From: Vibrio gangliei
Lineage (GTDB): Bacteria; Pseudomonadota; Gammaproteobacteria; Enterobacterales; Vibrionaceae
DNA: 64,000 nt
Direction of reading: 5' to 3'
Assembly (NCBI RefSeq): GCF_026001925.1
Contig: NZ_AP021869.1
Span: 1 to 64,000, forward strand
Translations under genes and position numbers: made by a program
In this document: positions 8,826 to 21,560 of the stretch, in pieces
How positions within the stretch are numbered: position 1 is the first letter of the stretch
Layout: every line of letters begins with the position of its first letter
Notes under the pieces: model-generated
Told to the model about the DNA's origin: nothing
Database searches by the model: none
What the model saw: only the letters and a program-made list of their open reading frames with translations

Positions 8826-9587
8826 TTACTTTTTCGTGATATCAGCGCCAAACCATTTTTCAGAAATTTTGGCTAATGTGCCGTCTGCGCGCATGGCATC
8901 GAGCGCTTTATTCACTTCACCTTGTAGTTTGTGGCCTTTTTCGTTATCAACAAATGGCCACGCATTTTCAATGGTTTCAAACGGTTCGCCAGCCAATTGT
9001 AGAGGTAAGTTGGTTTTTTTGATGATTTGTAGTGCCGATAAACGGTCCATCACAAAGGCATCCGAACGACCTAGAGCCACATCTTGCTCGATGCCCGCAT
9101 CGTAAGTTTTGATGTTGATTTTGCCGTCTTTATCATAGCTACGTAGCACTTGTTCAAAGTTTGAACCAAGATTGACCGCTACGGTTTTACCCGCTAAGTC
9201 TTCAATACCATGAATGGAGTCATTGCCTTTACGTACCGTGATTTGCACCCCATCAACCACATAAGGTTCAGAGAACAGATATTTAGCCTTACGCGCATCG
9301 GTCATCGTTACTTGGTTAGAAATAGTATCAATTCGACCGGTTTCTAATAAGCCAAATAAGCCCGAAAAGTTAGCGGTAACAAATTTCACATCGTAATCAT
9401 TACGTTTACCGATTTCATTCCACAAATCGACTTCGAAACCTTGCAGTTTATCCATTTTTTGAAAAGTGAATGGAAAATAGGTACCTGACATACCGACTTT
9501 GACTTCTTGATTCGCCGCTTGTGCTAAACCTGTGATAGAAAAAAATAGGGCAGCAGCGCTAATGATTTTAGTGATTGTTCGGTTCAT
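8826..9587 (-). CDS. Amino acid ABC transporter substrate-binding protein, cystine-binding-like
   Basis: This 253-residue periplasmic binding protein of the SBP_bac_3 family has a signal peptide at about residues 1-24 (hydrophobic core then GLAQAANQE). The family signature GFEVDLWNEIGKR follows, then the ligand-contact stretch SNQVTMTDARKAKYLFSEPY and the C-terminal KISEKWFGADITKK, all close to the E. coli cystine-binding protein. It should deliver substrate to the permease/ATPase pair at 5420-6825. It is transcribed separately, with its own terminator and the dnaA upstream region before it. Binding proteins are needed in excess, which fits separate transcription. Confidence 0.9.
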   Translation of the reverse strand: MNRTITKIISAAALFFSITGLAQAANQEVKVGMSGTYFPFTFQKMDKLQGFEVDLWNEIGKRNDYDVKFVTANFSGLFGLLETGRIDTISNQVTMTDARKAKYLFSEPYVVDGVQITVRKGNDSIHGIEDLAGKTVAVNLGSNFEQVLRSYDKDGKINIKTYDAGIEQDVALGRSDAFVMDRLSALQIIKKTNLPLQLAGEPFETIENAWPFVDNEKGHKLQGEVNKALDAMRADGTLAKISEKWFGADITKK

Positions 9588-9708
9588 ACTTCATTCTCCA
9601 GATGATTTGGGTGTCATTATACTTATCCCCTTATTAATAAATCTAAGAATAAGATGTTATTAATCATAACAATTGATATTAGATGGTTTGAAAATAAAGG
9701 CGAGGGTT

Positions 9709-9891
9709 TGTGGGTAACTTTATGCACTAAGGCAGATTTCAGCGATAAAAAGATCAAAATTATCCACTTGCACACAGAAAAAAGAAGATCATGGTAAAAA
9801 TTGTGAATAACTTAGATCTTATTCACTGATCTGAGGATCTATTACTGGTGATCTTGCAGCCTAAGCTGTAGAATTACATTCCTTTAAGATC
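9709..9891. promoter_or_regulatory. dnaA upstream control region: DnaA boxes and GATC cluster
   Basis: The 327-bp gap between the binding-protein gene and dnaA holds four DnaA-box-like 9-mers: TGTGGGTAA (9709), TTATCCACT (9760), TGTGAATAA (9802) and TTATTCACT (9819). It also holds seven GATC sites between 9752 and 9891. dnaA autorepression by DnaA and sequestration by SeqA are well known in enteric bacteria and are inferred here. I could not fix a clear promoter -10/-35 pair. Confidence 0.65.
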
Positions 9892-9914
9892 ATTTTATTT
9901 CGTGTGAGGTTAAT

Positions 9915-11306
9915 GTGTCGTCTTCGTTATGGTTGCAGTGCTTGCAACGGCTTCAAGAAGAGCTTCCTGCAACTGAATTCAGTATGTGGGTGAGACCCCT
10001 ACAAGCTGAGCTCAATGACAATACTCTCACCTTATTTGCCCCTAACCGTTTTGTATTAGACTGGGTGCGTGATAAGTATCTCCATAGTATTGATCGATTA
10101 CTGAAAGAATTTTCTGGTTCTGATACGCCGAATTTGCGTTTTGAAGTGGGAAGTAAGCCAGCTCAACCTGCTACGGCGGCACCGAAAAAGCCGACTTTTG
10201 ATGCGCCAGCGCCAGCGAATGTTGCTAATGGACGTGCACCGGCTGCAGCGCCAAATGAGCGCGCAGTGACGATCGATGTGAATCATCGCTCTAACCTGCA
10301 ACCTAAGCATAAATTCCATAATTTCGTAGAAGGTAAGTCAAACCAACTCGGTTTAGCGGCCGCCAAACAGGTCGCAGGTAATCCGGGCGTGTCTTATAAC
10401 CCTCTATTTTTGTATGGTGGGACGGGTTTAGGTAAGACCCACTTATTGCAAGCAGTGGGTAATGCGATTGTGGAAAATAATCCAAACGCCAAAGTGGTGT
10501 ACATGCACTCTGAGCGCTTTGTGCAAGACATGGTAAAAGCGCTTACTGACGGTACCATGGAAGAATTTAAGCGTTATTACCGTAGTCTTGATGCTTTGCT
10601 TATCGATGATATTCAATTCTTTGCCAAAAAAGATCGTTCTCAAGAAGAATTCTTCCATACCTTTAATGCGTTATTAGAAGGTAATCAGCAGATCATTCTC
10701 ACCTCCGATCGTTATCCAAAAGAGATCAGCGGTGTAGAAGATCGTCTAAAATCCCGCTTTGGTTGGGGTCTAACGGTTGCGATCGAACCGCCTGAATTGG
10801 AAACTCGCGTCGCCATCTTGATGAAAAAAGCCGAAGATCACCAAATTACCCTGGCAGATGAAGTGGCCTTCTTTATCGCGAAGCGTCTGCGTTCCAATGT
10901 GCGTGAATTGGAAGGAGCATTAAACCGTGTGATTGCTAACGCCAATTTTACTGGCCGTCCAATTACCATCGATTTTGTACGTGAAGCGCTGCGTGATTTA
11001 TTAGCGTTACAAGAGAAATTGGTCACCATCGATAATATTCAAAAAACTGTGGCCGAATATTACAAAATCAAAGTAGCTGACTTATTATCTAAACGTCGTT
11101 CACGTTCGGTGGCACGTCCTCGTCAATTGGCGATGGCATTATCAAAAGAGCTCACCAATCATAGCTTGCCTGAAATTGGTGATGCGTTTGGTGGCCGTGA
11201 CCATACCACTGTGTTGCACGCGTGCCGTAAAATTAAAGAATTGCGTGAAGAAAGCCACGATATTAAAGAAGATTATTCTAACTTGATTCGTACTTTATCT
11301 TCGTAA
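9915..11306 (+). CDS. dnaA: Chromosomal replication initiator DnaA
   Basis: This 463-residue AAA+ initiator binds DnaA boxes and melts oriC. Domain I (about 1-80) binds DnaB and helpers; a variable Ala/Pro-rich linker covers 80-125. The AAA+ domain has Walker A GGTGLGKT (168-175) and Walker B LLIDDIQF (228-235). Domain IV carries the DNA-binding signature [15 protein letters not shown] near residue 430. The start is GTG at 9915, five bases after GAGG, as is common for dnaA; the overlapping ATG at 9913 is out of frame. It is first in the dnaA-dnaN-recF-gyrB order, about 9.5 kb from oriC. Confidence 0.98.
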   Translation: MSSSLWLQCLQRLQEELPATEFSMWVRPLQAELNDNTLTLFAPNRFVLDWVRDKYLHSIDRLLKEFSGSDTPNLRFEVGSKPAQPATAAPKKPTFDAPAPANVANGRAPAAAPNERAVTIDVNHRSNLQPKHKFHNFVEGKSNQLGLAAAKQVAGNPGVSYNPLFLYGGTGLGKTHLLQAVGNAIVENNPNAKVVYMHSERFVQDMVKALTDGTMEEFKRYYRSLDALLIDDIQFFAKKDRSQEEFFHTFNALLEGNQQIILTSDRYPKEISGVEDRLKSRFGWGLTVAIEPPELETRVAILMKKAEDHQITLADEVAFFIAKRLRSNVRELEGALNRVIANANFTGRPITIDFVREALRDLLALQEKLVTIDNIQKTVAEYYKIKVADLLSKRRSRSVARPRQLAMALSKELTNHSLPEIGDAFGGRDHTTVLHACRKIKELREESHDIKEDYSNLIRTLSS

Positions 11307-11377
11307 TAGATAAATTATTCGTTTTTCTTTGTCGTGCATTTTACCTATTAACCGGTTGAAATTACTTAGAGTAGATT

Positions 11378-12478
11378 ATGATATTTACCATTGAACGCTC
11401 TCAATTGATCAAACCTTTGCAACAAGTGTCTGGTGCATTAGGTGGTCGCTCAAGTTTGCCTATTTTAGGTAACCTACTGATTAAAGTGGATAACGGTGAA
11501 TTGACCATCACTGCAACCGATTTAGAAGTTGAACTGATTTGTCGTTTAGCGCTAGAAGGTCATTTTGAACCAGGTAGCACCACCGTCCCATCACGTAAGT
11601 TTCTCGATATTTGCCGTGGTTTACCGGATAGTGCCAATATTGATATCACGCTAGATGAAGAGCGTTTATTGATCAAATCAGGCCGCAGTCGTTTTTCTCT
11701 TGCCACATTACCCGCGGCTGATTTCCCTAATATTGAAGATTGGCAAAGTGAAGCAGAAGTCACAGTTACTCAAGGTGAATTGCGTCAGCTGGTGGAAAAA
11801 ACTCAGTTCTCAATGGCGAACCAAGACGTTCGCTATTACTTAAACGGCATGTTGTTTGAAATTGAAGGCACGACTTTGCGTTCGGTTGCGACCGATGGTC
11901 ACCGTATGGCGGTAGCAGAAACCGCATTAGTGGGCGAATACCCGCAGCAGCAAGTGATTGTACCGCGTAAAGGGGTACTAGAATTAATCAAATTACTTGA
12001 TCGCCCTGATGAGCAAGTTACCCTGCAGATTGGTAGCTCGAATATTCGCGCCAATGTGAATGAATTTACCTTTACTTCTAAGCTGGTTGACGGCCGTTTC
12101 CCCGATTATCGCCGCGTAATGCCGCAACATAGCACCAAAACGTTAGAAGCCGATTGTGAAGCTTTGCGTCAATCTTTCTCGCGTGCTGCCATTTTGTCGA
12201 ATGAGAAATTCCGCGGTGTGCGTGTCAATTTGTCTGGCTCTGAAATGCGTATTACCGCCAATAACCCTGAGCAAGAAGAAGCGGAAGAAAACTTGGATGT
12301 AAATTACCAAGGTGAGCCGCTTGAAATTGGTTTTAACGTTAGCTACGTACTGGATATTTTAAATACTCTGAAATGCCAAACCGTGCGTATGTCGATGAGT
12401 GATGCCAATGCCAGTGCGTTAGTAGAAAACGTAGAAGATGCCTCGGCGATGTACGTTGTGATGCCGATCCGCTTATAA
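11378..12478 (+). CDS. dnaN: DNA polymerase III beta subunit (sliding clamp)
   Basis: This 366-residue clamp protein dimerises into the ring that tethers polymerase III to DNA and serves Hda, MutS and ligase. The three-domain beta-clamp family is evident from the N-terminus MIFTIERSQLIKPLQQVSGALGGR, the internal ATDGHRMA motif and the C-terminal VMPIRL, which forms part of the partner-binding pocket. The gap to dnaA is 71 bp, and its stop codon directly abuts the recF start. Length equals the E. coli protein. Confidence 0.98.
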   Translation: MIFTIERSQLIKPLQQVSGALGGRSSLPILGNLLIKVDNGELTITATDLEVELICRLALEGHFEPGSTTVPSRKFLDICRGLPDSANIDITLDEERLLIKSGRSRFSLATLPAADFPNIEDWQSEAEVTVTQGELRQLVEKTQFSMANQDVRYYLNGMLFEIEGTTLRSVATDGHRMAVAETALVGEYPQQQVIVPRKGVLELIKLLDRPDEQVTLQIGSSNIRANVNEFTFTSKLVDGRFPDYRRVMPQHSTKTLEADCEALRQSFSRAAILSNEKFRGVRVNLSGSEMRITANNPEQEEAEENLDVNYQGEPLEIGFNVSYVLDILNTLKCQTVRMSMSDANASALVENVEDASAMYVVMPIRL

Positions 12479-13558
12479 ATGCCGCTCACTCGATTATCTA
12501 TACAGCAATTTCGTAATATTAAAGCCTGTGATTTATCTTTATCACCAGGCTTTAATTTTCTGGTCGGCCCCAATGGCAGCGGCAAAACCAGTGTGCTGGA
12601 AGCGATTTATTTGCTTGGCCATGGTCGCTCGTTCAAAAGCACGTTAACTGGGCGGGTGATCCAAAACGATGAAAATGAACTGTTCGTACATGGACGTTTT
12701 GTATCACAAGATGATTATGAATTGCCGATTGGTATTAATAAGCAACGTGATGGCAGTAGCGAAGTCAAAATTGGTGGCCAAGGTGGGCAGAAAATTGCTC
12801 AATTGGCGCAAATTTTGCCTCTACAATTAATACATACTGAAGGCTTTGAGTTATTAACTGAAGGGCCTAAGTTCCGCCGTTCTTTTATCGATTGGGGCGT
12901 TTTTCATACTCAACCCAGTTTTTATGATAAATGGGCGCGTTTAAAGCGATTAATCAAACAACGCAACGCATTATTAAAGACCGCCACCAGTTATCGTGAA
13001 CTGAGTTTTTGGGATAAAGAGTTAGCGGAATTAGCGGAAACCATCAGTCAGTGGCGCGCTGACTATGTTTTGCAATTAAAACAGGTTGCCGAGCAGATTT
13101 GTGGTGTTTTTTTACCTGAATTTGAAGTGAAAATTCAGTATTATAGGGGCTGGGATAAAGACACGCCCTATGCGGAAATTTTACACAAGAATTTTGAACG
13201 AGATCAGCAGCTCGGCTACACCTTCAGTGGCCCGAATAAAGCGGATCTCAAACTGAAAATTAATGCGACTCCGGTGGAAGATGTGCTGTCGCGTGGGCAA
13301 TTAAAGCTCATGGTGTGTGCGTTGCGTTTAGCGCAAGGTCAGCACTTGACTCAAACCACTGGTAAGCAATGTATCTATTTAATTGATGATTTTGCCTCTG
13401 AGCTAGATAGTCAACGCCGTGGTCGTCTTGCTGAATATTTAAAGCAAACCCAGGCACAGGTTTTTATAAGTTCTATTACTGCAAGTCACATTGCTGAAAT
13501 GCAAAGTGAAAATAGCAGGATGTTTCATGTGGAACATGGCAAAATAGAGCAAGGATAA
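12479..13558 (+). CDS. recF: DNA replication and repair protein RecF
   Basis: This 359-residue SMC-like ATPase helps load RecA at gaps together with RecO and RecR. Walker A GPNGSGKT is at residues 30-37. The ABC-type signature region [19 protein letters not shown] and the Walker [11 protein letters not shown] lie in the C-terminal third. The ATG follows the dnaN stop codon with no gap, which indicates translational coupling. No odd features. Confidence 0.97.
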   Translation: MPLTRLSIQQFRNIKACDLSLSPGFNFLVGPNGSGKTSVLEAIYLLGHGRSFKSTLTGRVIQNDENELFVHGRFVSQDDYELPIGINKQRDGSSEVKIGGQGGQKIAQLAQILPLQLIHTEGFELLTEGPKFRRSFIDWGVFHTQPSFYDKWARLKRLIKQRNALLKTATSYRELSFWDKELAELAETISQWRADYVLQLKQVAEQICGVFLPEFEVKIQYYRGWDKDTPYAEILHKNFERDQQLGYTFSGPNKADLKLKINATPVEDVLSRGQLKLMVCALRLAQGQHLTQTTGKQCIYLIDDFASELDSQRRGRLAEYLKQTQAQVFISSITASHIAEMQSENSRMFHVEHGKIEQG

Positions 13559-16015
<2,457 letters not shown>

Positions 16016-16071
16016 AATCAGATGTGTAGACTCAGACGTGTAGCCTGAAACGCTCACTGAAATCTTTAAAG

Positions 16072-16098
16072 CCCTTTGTTGACGCAAAGGGTTTTTTT
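16072..16098 (+). terminator. Terminator after gyrB
   Basis: CCCTTTG (16072-16078) pairs with CAAAGGG (16085-16091) around a TTGACG loop, followed by seven Ts. This is a classic intrinsic terminator closing the dnaA-gyrB run. Confidence 0.88.
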
Positions 16099-16162
16099 CT
16101 TTTAGGGGTAGAAAAATAGATTTAGGGATAGAAAAATAGATTAAAAATTTTTTAACAGTCCT

Positions 16163-16190
16163 CTTGAAAGCTATTTTGATGTCCATATAT
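16163..16190 (+). promoter_or_regulatory. Candidate sigma-32 heat-shock promoter of ibpA
   Basis: CTTGAAA (16163-16169) matches the sigma-32 -35 consensus exactly. After 11 bp the sequence GTCCATAT fits the -10 pattern CCCCATnT at most positions. It would give a 5-prime leader of about 190 nt before ibpA. Just upstream, at 16101-16140, a 20-bp unit is tandemly duplicated with one mismatch. Confidence 0.6.
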
Positions 16191-16311
16191 ATGATTATGA
16201 AAGGGATGCTAATAAGCTCTGCGGCTCTTTGAATGAGAGTAGAGTTAGGCCCTGAAATCGCTGAATCTATTTCGCCTACGGGGTTATAGAACAGCACACA
16301 ACTTAAAAACC

Positions 16312-16388
16312 GCAAGCTTCAGCTCGGGCTGAAATCTTGCACACTATTGATTAAATAGAAACTATTGCTTAAATAAAAGGATAGTATT
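16312..16388 (+). ncRNA. ROSE-like RNA thermometer in the ibpA leader
   Basis: Two hairpins precede the start codon. The first is GCAAG-c-TTCAGC (16312-16323) with GCTGAA-at-CTTGC (16328-16340) around a TCGG loop. The second pairs ACTATTGCTT (16361-16370) with AAGGATAGT (16377-16385), so the Shine-Dalgarno AAGGA is buried and the G of the TTGCT motif bulges out. That TTGCT-against-AGGA geometry with a bulged G is the hallmark of ROSE thermometers known for ibpA-type genes. Temperature-controlled translation is inferred. Confidence 0.7.
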
Positions 16389-16826
16389 ATGCGTAATGTA
16401 GACTTCTCACCTTTATACCGTAACGCCATTGGTTTTGATCGTTTATTAAATCTAATGGAATCGAACAACGCCAAAAATTCATCAGGCGGTTACCCTCCAT
16501 ACAATATTGAGAAACAAGATGAAAACCATTTCCGCATCACCATGGCGGTCGCGGGTTTTTCTGAAGAAAATCTCGATATAACTCAGCACGAAAACATGCT
16601 GATTGTGCGTGGTGAACGTCAACCTGAAGAAGGTAAAAACTACGTTTACCAAGGTATTGCTGAACGTGATTTTGAGCGTAAATTCCAGCTTGCAGATTAC
16701 GTGAAAGTGCTTAGCGCAGGTATGGAAAATGGCTTATTACACATCGACTTGGAACGCGAAATTCCAGAAGCGATGCAACCACGTAAAATTGCCATCAACG
16801 GTAAAGAGTTGTTAGAAAACAAATAA
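16389..16826 (+). CDS. ibpA: Small heat-shock protein IbpA (Hsp20 family)
   Basis: This 145-residue alpha-crystallin-type chaperone begins [19 protein letters not shown], very close to E. coli IbpA. The alpha-crystallin domain spans about residues 35-125 with GERQPEE and [15 protein letters not shown]. It ends near the conserved I-x-I motif (KIAIN) used for oligomer contacts. It binds aggregating proteins and hands them to DnaK/ClpB. Only one ibp gene is present, with no ibpB beside it. A sigma-32-like promoter and a ROSE-like leader support heat control at both levels. Confidence 0.96.
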   Translation: MRNVDFSPLYRNAIGFDRLLNLMESNNAKNSSGGYPPYNIEKQDENHFRITMAVAGFSEENLDITQHENMLIVRGERQPEEGKNYVYQGIAERDFERKFQLADYVKVLSAGMENGLLHIDLEREIPEAMQPRKIAINGKELLENK

Positions 16827-16853
16827 TCTAGCAGCGAAAATATAAAGGAAGAG

Positions 16854-16879
16854 AAGGGTGCTGATGAGGCACCCTTTTT
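16854..16879 (+). terminator. Terminator after ibpA
   Basis: GGGTGC (16856-16861) pairs with GCACCC (16869-16874), with an A/T extension on both sides, followed by five Ts. It separates ibpA from the convergent avtA. Confidence 0.82.
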
Positions 16880-16914
16880 GTTTCTTTCTAGTTGATCTCA
16901 TTTAGGTCGATTGA

Positions 16915-18180
16915 TTAACCTTGTTGATAAGCCTTATTCACTTCCTCGGCAATAATTTCAATGCCGCGCTGCATGTCTTGTTCTTTCTGCACATAATTCA
17001 TACGTAGACATTGGTGTGCGTGCTGCCAAGGTTTGCCATCATCCGAGGCGTCTTGGCCAAAGAAGAAATACTCACCTGGTACAATTAACACCCCACGGGC
17101 TTTTAATCGTTGATACAGTTCCATGGTGGTGATTGGCAGTTCATCAAACCATAGCCATAAGAAGATCGCGCCTTCCGGTTTATGAATTTTAAAGCGCGGA
17201 TCGGGGATCGCTGCTTGCAGTAATTCCACCGCGTGTTGTGCTTTGGCTTGATAGTGCGGTTTGATGACGTTTTCACTGAGCGGCAAGAGATCGTTATTTT
17301 TGATCATATGCGTTGCTAGCGCCGGGCCAATACTGCATGGTGCCAGGTTGATGATGCCATTGATGTTGGTCATGGCTTGAGTCATTTCTTCACTCGCAAT
17401 CACAATACCGCAACGCACACCCGGTAAACCTAATTTGGATAAGCTCATGCACAAAATGGTGTTGTCATTCCAAAATGGGGTTACATCTTCAAAGATGATA
17501 TTAGGGAATGGTGTGCCATAGGCGTTATCTAAAATCAGTGGAATATTATTGTCTCGTGCTAGTTTATCGAGCTTTTTGACTTCGTCATCAGTGAGCACAT
17601 TGCCGGTTGGGTTGGTGGGGCGTGACACACAAATTGCCGCGACGGAGTCATCGACTTGTACGTGTTCAAAATCGACGTGGTATTTGAACATGCGATTGTC
17701 GAGTAATTCAATTTCAGGGTGATAGGAAACAAAAATGTCTTCATCAATACCCGCATCGCTGTAGCCAATGTATTCTGGTGCCAGCGGCAGTAAAATTTTC
17801 TTATGACTACCATCGGCTTGCTTGCCAGCAAAAAGGTTAAACAAAGCAAAGAACGCACTTTGGCTGCCGTTGGTAAGGCTGATATTCTTTTCGCTGATGT
17901 CCCAACCATAAGTGGTTTTCAGTAGCTCTGCGAGTGCTTGCAGAAAAACATTCTTACCTTGCGGGCCATCATAGTTGGTCATGGCAGAGATCAGGTCGCC
18001 GTTTTCCAGCATATCTTGACTGGCTTGCTTAAAGTAATCGAGCATTTCAGGTATCGCGGCAGGGTTGCCTCCACCGAGCATGATGGCACCCGGAGTACGT
18101 AGCCCATCATTAAGATCATCCATTAACTGGGTAATACCTGAATAGCGATTAAACTTGTCACCAAACTTAGAAAACTGCAT
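16915..18180 (-). CDS. avtA: Valine--pyruvate aminotransferase AvtA
   Basis: This 421-residue PLP-dependent fold-type I aminotransferase makes valine from 2-ketoisovalerate with alanine as donor. The start MQFSKFGDKFNRYSGITQLM is typical. The PLP lysine lies in MSLSKLGLPGVRCGIV, and a conserved NPTGN segment (RPTNPTGNVL) precedes the aspartate of LILDNAYG. It reads toward ibpA. Its usual place in vibrios is between ibpA and glyS, as here. Confidence 0.94.
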   Translation of the reverse strand: MQFSKFGDKFNRYSGITQLMDDLNDGLRTPGAIMLGGGNPAAIPEMLDYFKQASQDMLENGDLISAMTNYDGPQGKNVFLQALAELLKTTYGWDISEKNISLTNGSQSAFFALFNLFAGKQADGSHKKILLPLAPEYIGYSDAGIDEDIFVSYHPEIELLDNRMFKYHVDFEHVQVDDSVAAICVSRPTNPTGNVLTDDEVKKLDKLARDNNIPLILDNAYGTPFPNIIFEDVTPFWNDNTILCMSLSKLGLPGVRCGIVIASEEMTQAMTNINGIINLAPCSIGPALATHMIKNNDLLPLSENVIKPHYQAKAQHAVELLQAAIPDPRFKIHKPEGAIFLWLWFDELPITTMELYQRLKARGVLIVPGEYFFFGQDASDDGKPWQHAHQCLRMNYVQKEQDMQRGIEIIAEEVNKAYQQG

Positions 18181-18300
18181 AACGTCCTAACTCAACCTTG
18201 ATTGTTCCTGTCTGCCTACAACTTTTTAACATAGGCTGTAAACCAGAACATACTTGATTGAGAGGACGATAGGAAGAGGCTAGGACGTATCAAAGGCAAA

Positions 18301-18332
18301 TAAAAAAGCCATAATCAAATGATCATGGCTTT
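18301..18332 (-). terminator. Terminator after glyS
   Basis: AAAGCCAT (18305-18312) pairs with ATGGCTTT (18325-18332). On the minus strand the stem is followed by a T run (complement of 18301-18306). It lies about 30 bp past the glyS stop. Confidence 0.75.
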
Positions 18333-18361
18333 GATGAGAAAAGAGCTCTCTATTGGATGCG

Positions 18362-20443
18362 TTATTTTTGTAGCAGTGAAATGTCCGCGATCTGCAAGAA
18401 CAAGTTACGTAGGTTGTTCAGCATGGTTAGGCGGTTTTTCTTCAAGGCTTCATCATCGGCCATGACCATCACGTTATCAAAGAAAGCATCAACCGGCTCA
18501 CGAAGATCAGCAAGCTTGCTTAGTGCTTGTTGGTAATCGCCAGTGGCAAATGCTGGTTCTAACGCTTCGGTCATCACTTCAACATTTTCTGCTAGTGTTT
18601 TCTCAGCGTCTTCTTGAAGTAGAGCAAGATCGATATCTTGAGCTAATTCACCATCAAATTTCGCTAAGATGTTACCTACACGTTTGTTGGCTGCTGCTAG
18701 AGCTTCTGCGGCATCTAAATCGCGGAAGTGAGAAACAGCTTTCACGCGTTGGTCGAAATCCAGTGGTTTAGTTGGACGACGCGCCAATACCGCTTGAATG
18801 ATATCAACGCTAAAGCCTTGGTCTTGATACCAAGCGCGGAAACGGCCTAGCATGAATTCCAGTACGTCTTCTTCAACGTTGGCATTGGTGAGTTTGTCAC
18901 CTAGCAATTCTTTCGCTTTTGCGATCAGAACGGTTAAGTCTAGGTGGTAACCTTTCTCAACGATGATTCGCAAAATACCTAAAGAAGCACGACGCAATGC
19001 AAATGGATCCGAACCTTTTGGCGCTTGGCCAATACCGAAGATACCGACTAGCGTGTCCAGTTTATCCGCCATCGCAACCGAAGCGGCTACGTCTGAGCTT
19101 GGTAAGTCATCACCGGCAAAACGTGGCATGTATTGCTCGTTGAGTGCCACGGCAACTTCTTCGTCTTCACCGTCGTGGCGTGCGTAGTGCATACCCATAA
19201 CGCCTTGAGTGTCAGTAAATTCGAACACCATTGAGGTCATCAAGTCGCATTTTGCGAGTAAGCCAGCGCGTTTAGATTTCTCAACGTCAGCACCGATCTG
19301 CTCTGCAATAAAGCCAGCAAGTTCAGTGATGCGGTCAGTTTTATCTTTGATTGTGCCCAATTGTTTTTGGAAGATTGCCGTTTCTAATTCAGGAAGGTGC
19401 GATTCCAAAGTACGTTTACGGTCAGTATTAAAGAAGAATTCTGCATCCGCCAAACGTGGGCGAACCACTTTCTCGTTACCTTCAATAACTTGACGAGGGT
19501 CTTTTGATTCAATGTTTGAAACAAAGATGAAGTTAGGAAGCAGCTTCTTGTTTGAGTCACCGTTTTTATGAGAATAGACGGGGAAGTATTTCTGATCGCC
19601 TTTCATGGTGTAAACCAAGGCTTCAGAAGGCACTTTTAGGAACTCTTCTTCAAACTTAGCGGTTAATACCACAGGCCATTCAACCAAAGACGTCACTTCT
19701 TCAACGAGGTCGTCTTCAAGATCAGCAACACCGCCAACCTCTGCTGCTGCTTTTTGAGAATCACGCAAAATGATCGCTTTACGCTCTTCGTAATCGGCCA
19801 TGACTTTGCCTTTTTCAGCCAGTAGAGCCGGGTATTGATCCGCATTGTCGATGGTAAACTCGCGCTCACCCATGAAGCGGTGACCACGGATGGTGCGATC
19901 TGATGCCACACCTAGGATTTCGCCTGCGATCAGTTCATCACCAAATAAAACCGTGAGTGTTTTTACTGGACGGATGAATTGAGTTTCTTTGTCGCCCCAA
20001 CGCATTGGTTTTGCGATAGGTAAGTTAGCCAGTGCTTTGGCAGCCATGTCGATAACCAAATCTTTCACCGCTTGGCCTTTGACTTCTTGTTTAAATAGCA
20101 GCCATTCACCTTTGTCGGTTTTTAGACGTTCAGCTTGGTCAACAGTAATACCATTACCACGCGCCCAACCTTGAGCTGCTTTGGTTGCATTGCCCTCTGC
20201 ATCAAACGCTTGAGCAATCGCAGGTCCACGTTTTTCAACGATTTTGTCTTGTTGGCTTTCAGCAAGTTCTGCCACTTTAAGAGCTAAACGACGAGGAGCG
20301 GCATACCACTTCACACCGTTATGTGCGATTTCTGCGCTTTTTAGTTCGGCTTCAAAGTTAGCAGCAAACGCTTCAGCTAGAGTGCGAAGTTGCGTTGGTG
20401 GTAATTCTTCCGTACCTAATTCGATTAAGAAATTCTTCGCCAT
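18362..20443 (-). CDS. glyS: Glycine--tRNA ligase beta subunit
   Basis: This 693-residue beta subunit of the alpha2-beta2 glycyl-tRNA synthetase provides tRNA recognition. The N-terminus [19 protein letters not shown] is the family signature. An HD-like central region contains [20 protein letters not shown], and the C-terminal domain (about 590-693) is the DALR-type anticodon-binding region. It follows glyQ with 2 bp between them, one operon. Confidence 0.97.
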   Translation of the reverse strand: MAKNFLIELGTEELPPTQLRTLAEAFAANFEAELKSAEIAHNGVKWYAAPRRLALKVAELAESQQDKIVEKRGPAIAQAFDAEGNATKAAQGWARGNGITVDQAERLKTDKGEWLLFKQEVKGQAVKDLVIDMAAKALANLPIAKPMRWGDKETQFIRPVKTLTVLFGDELIAGEILGVASDRTIRGHRFMGEREFTIDNADQYPALLAEKGKVMADYEERKAIILRDSQKAAAEVGGVADLEDDLVEEVTSLVEWPVVLTAKFEEEFLKVPSEALVYTMKGDQKYFPVYSHKNGDSNKKLLPNFIFVSNIESKDPRQVIEGNEKVVRPRLADAEFFFNTDRKRTLESHLPELETAIFQKQLGTIKDKTDRITELAGFIAEQIGADVEKSKRAGLLAKCDLMTSMVFEFTDTQGVMGMHYARHDGEDEEVAVALNEQYMPRFAGDDLPSSDVAASVAMADKLDTLVGIFGIGQAPKGSDPFALRRASLGILRIIVEKGYHLDLTVLIAKAKELLGDKLTNANVEEDVLEFMLGRFRAWYQDQGFSVDIIQAVLARRPTKPLDFDQRVKAVSHFRDLDAAEALAAANKRVGNILAKFDGELAQDIDLALLQEDAEKTLAENVEVMTEALEPAFATGDYQQALSKLADLREPVDAFFDNVMVMADDEALKKNRLTMLNNLRNLFLQIADISLLQK

Positions 20444-20445
20444 GA

Positions 20446-21369
20446 TTACTTCTCCTCACCATTTTCTTTTTTACACATAGGGAAACCTAATGCTTCACGA
20501 GAAGCGTAGTAAGCTTCAGCAACCGATTTGGTTAGGTTGCGAATGCGTAAAATGTAGCGTTGACGCTCGGTAACAGAGATAGCTTTACGTGCATCAAGCA
20601 AGTTAAAGGCATGACCGGCTTTTAAAATGCGCTCGTAAGCGGGTAGCGGTAGCGGCTTTTCTAGCTCAAGAAGTTGTTTACATTCTTTTTCGCATTGGTC
20701 GAAGAAAGTAAATAGGAAATCTACGTCTGCGTGTTCGAAGTTGTAAGTCGATTGCTCAACCTCGTTTTGGTGGAAAATGTCACCGTAAGTCACTTTACCA
20801 AGTGGGCCATCTGTCCATACGAGATCGTAAACCGAATCCACACCTTGAATGTACATCGCTAAACGTTCGATACCGTAAGTGATTTCACCGGTAACGGGTT
20901 TACACTCTAGGCCACCTACTTGTTGGAAGTAAGTAAACTGAGTGACTTCCATGCCGTTTAGCCACACTTCCCAGCCTAAGCCCCATGCGCCTAGTGTTGG
21001 GTTTTCCCAGTTGTCTTCTACAAAGCGAATGTCGTGTACAAGCGGGTCAATACCTAACACTTCGAGTGAGCCAAGGTACAGCTCTTGAATGTTGTCAGGA
21101 GAAGGCTTGATGATCACTTGGAATTGGTAATAGTGTTGCAAACGGTTTGGGTTTTCACCGTAGCGGCCATCGGTTGGACGGCGAGATGGTTGCACGTAAG
21201 CCGTGGCAATTGGCTCTGGACCAATAGCGCGCAGGCAAGTCATCGGGTGCGAGGTCCCAGCGCCTACTTCCATATCTAAAGGTTGAACAATGGTACAGCC
21301 AACTTGGGCCCAATAATCCTGCAGCGCGAGGATCATCCCTTGAAAGGTTTTGACGTCGTATTTTTGCAT
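20446..21369 (-). CDS. glyQ: Glycine--tRNA ligase alpha subunit
   Basis: This 307-residue catalytic alpha subunit activates glycine with ATP and charges tRNA-Gly. It begins [20 protein letters not shown] and carries [20 protein letters not shown], a highly conserved class II stretch. The C-terminus CKKENGEEK is slightly longer than in E. coli. It heads the glyQ-glyS operon and is divergent from mntP. Confidence 0.97.
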   Translation of the reverse strand: MQKYDVKTFQGMILALQDYWAQVGCTIVQPLDMEVGAGTSHPMTCLRAIGPEPIATAYVQPSRRPTDGRYGENPNRLQHYYQFQVIIKPSPDNIQELYLGSLEVLGIDPLVHDIRFVEDNWENPTLGAWGLGWEVWLNGMEVTQFTYFQQVGGLECKPVTGEITYGIERLAMYIQGVDSVYDLVWTDGPLGKVTYGDIFHQNEVEQSTYNFEHADVDFLFTFFDQCEKECKQLLELEKPLPLPAYERILKAGHAFNLLDARKAISVTERQRYILRIRNLTKSVAEAYYASREALGFPMCKKENGEEK

Positions 21370-21560
21370 AATGTGTTTTTGCCTGCTAAATCGCGCGAAT
21401 TTCGAATAAAAAATTGTTTCTCAGTATAGCGAGTTCACTTATTCGCCTCAATGCGAACTTACAGTTAAACGCTTTAATCATTGAATCAAAATGGGTGAAA
21501 TATTATCCTTTGCCGCAAAATTGCCACGAGATGGCTAAATAATAAAGTGTGAGTGAAGAT

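Noticed and set aside
21370-21560. Manganese riboswitch (yybP-ykoY) before mntP
   Set aside because: The conserved core motifs of that riboswitch are not visible in the leader.
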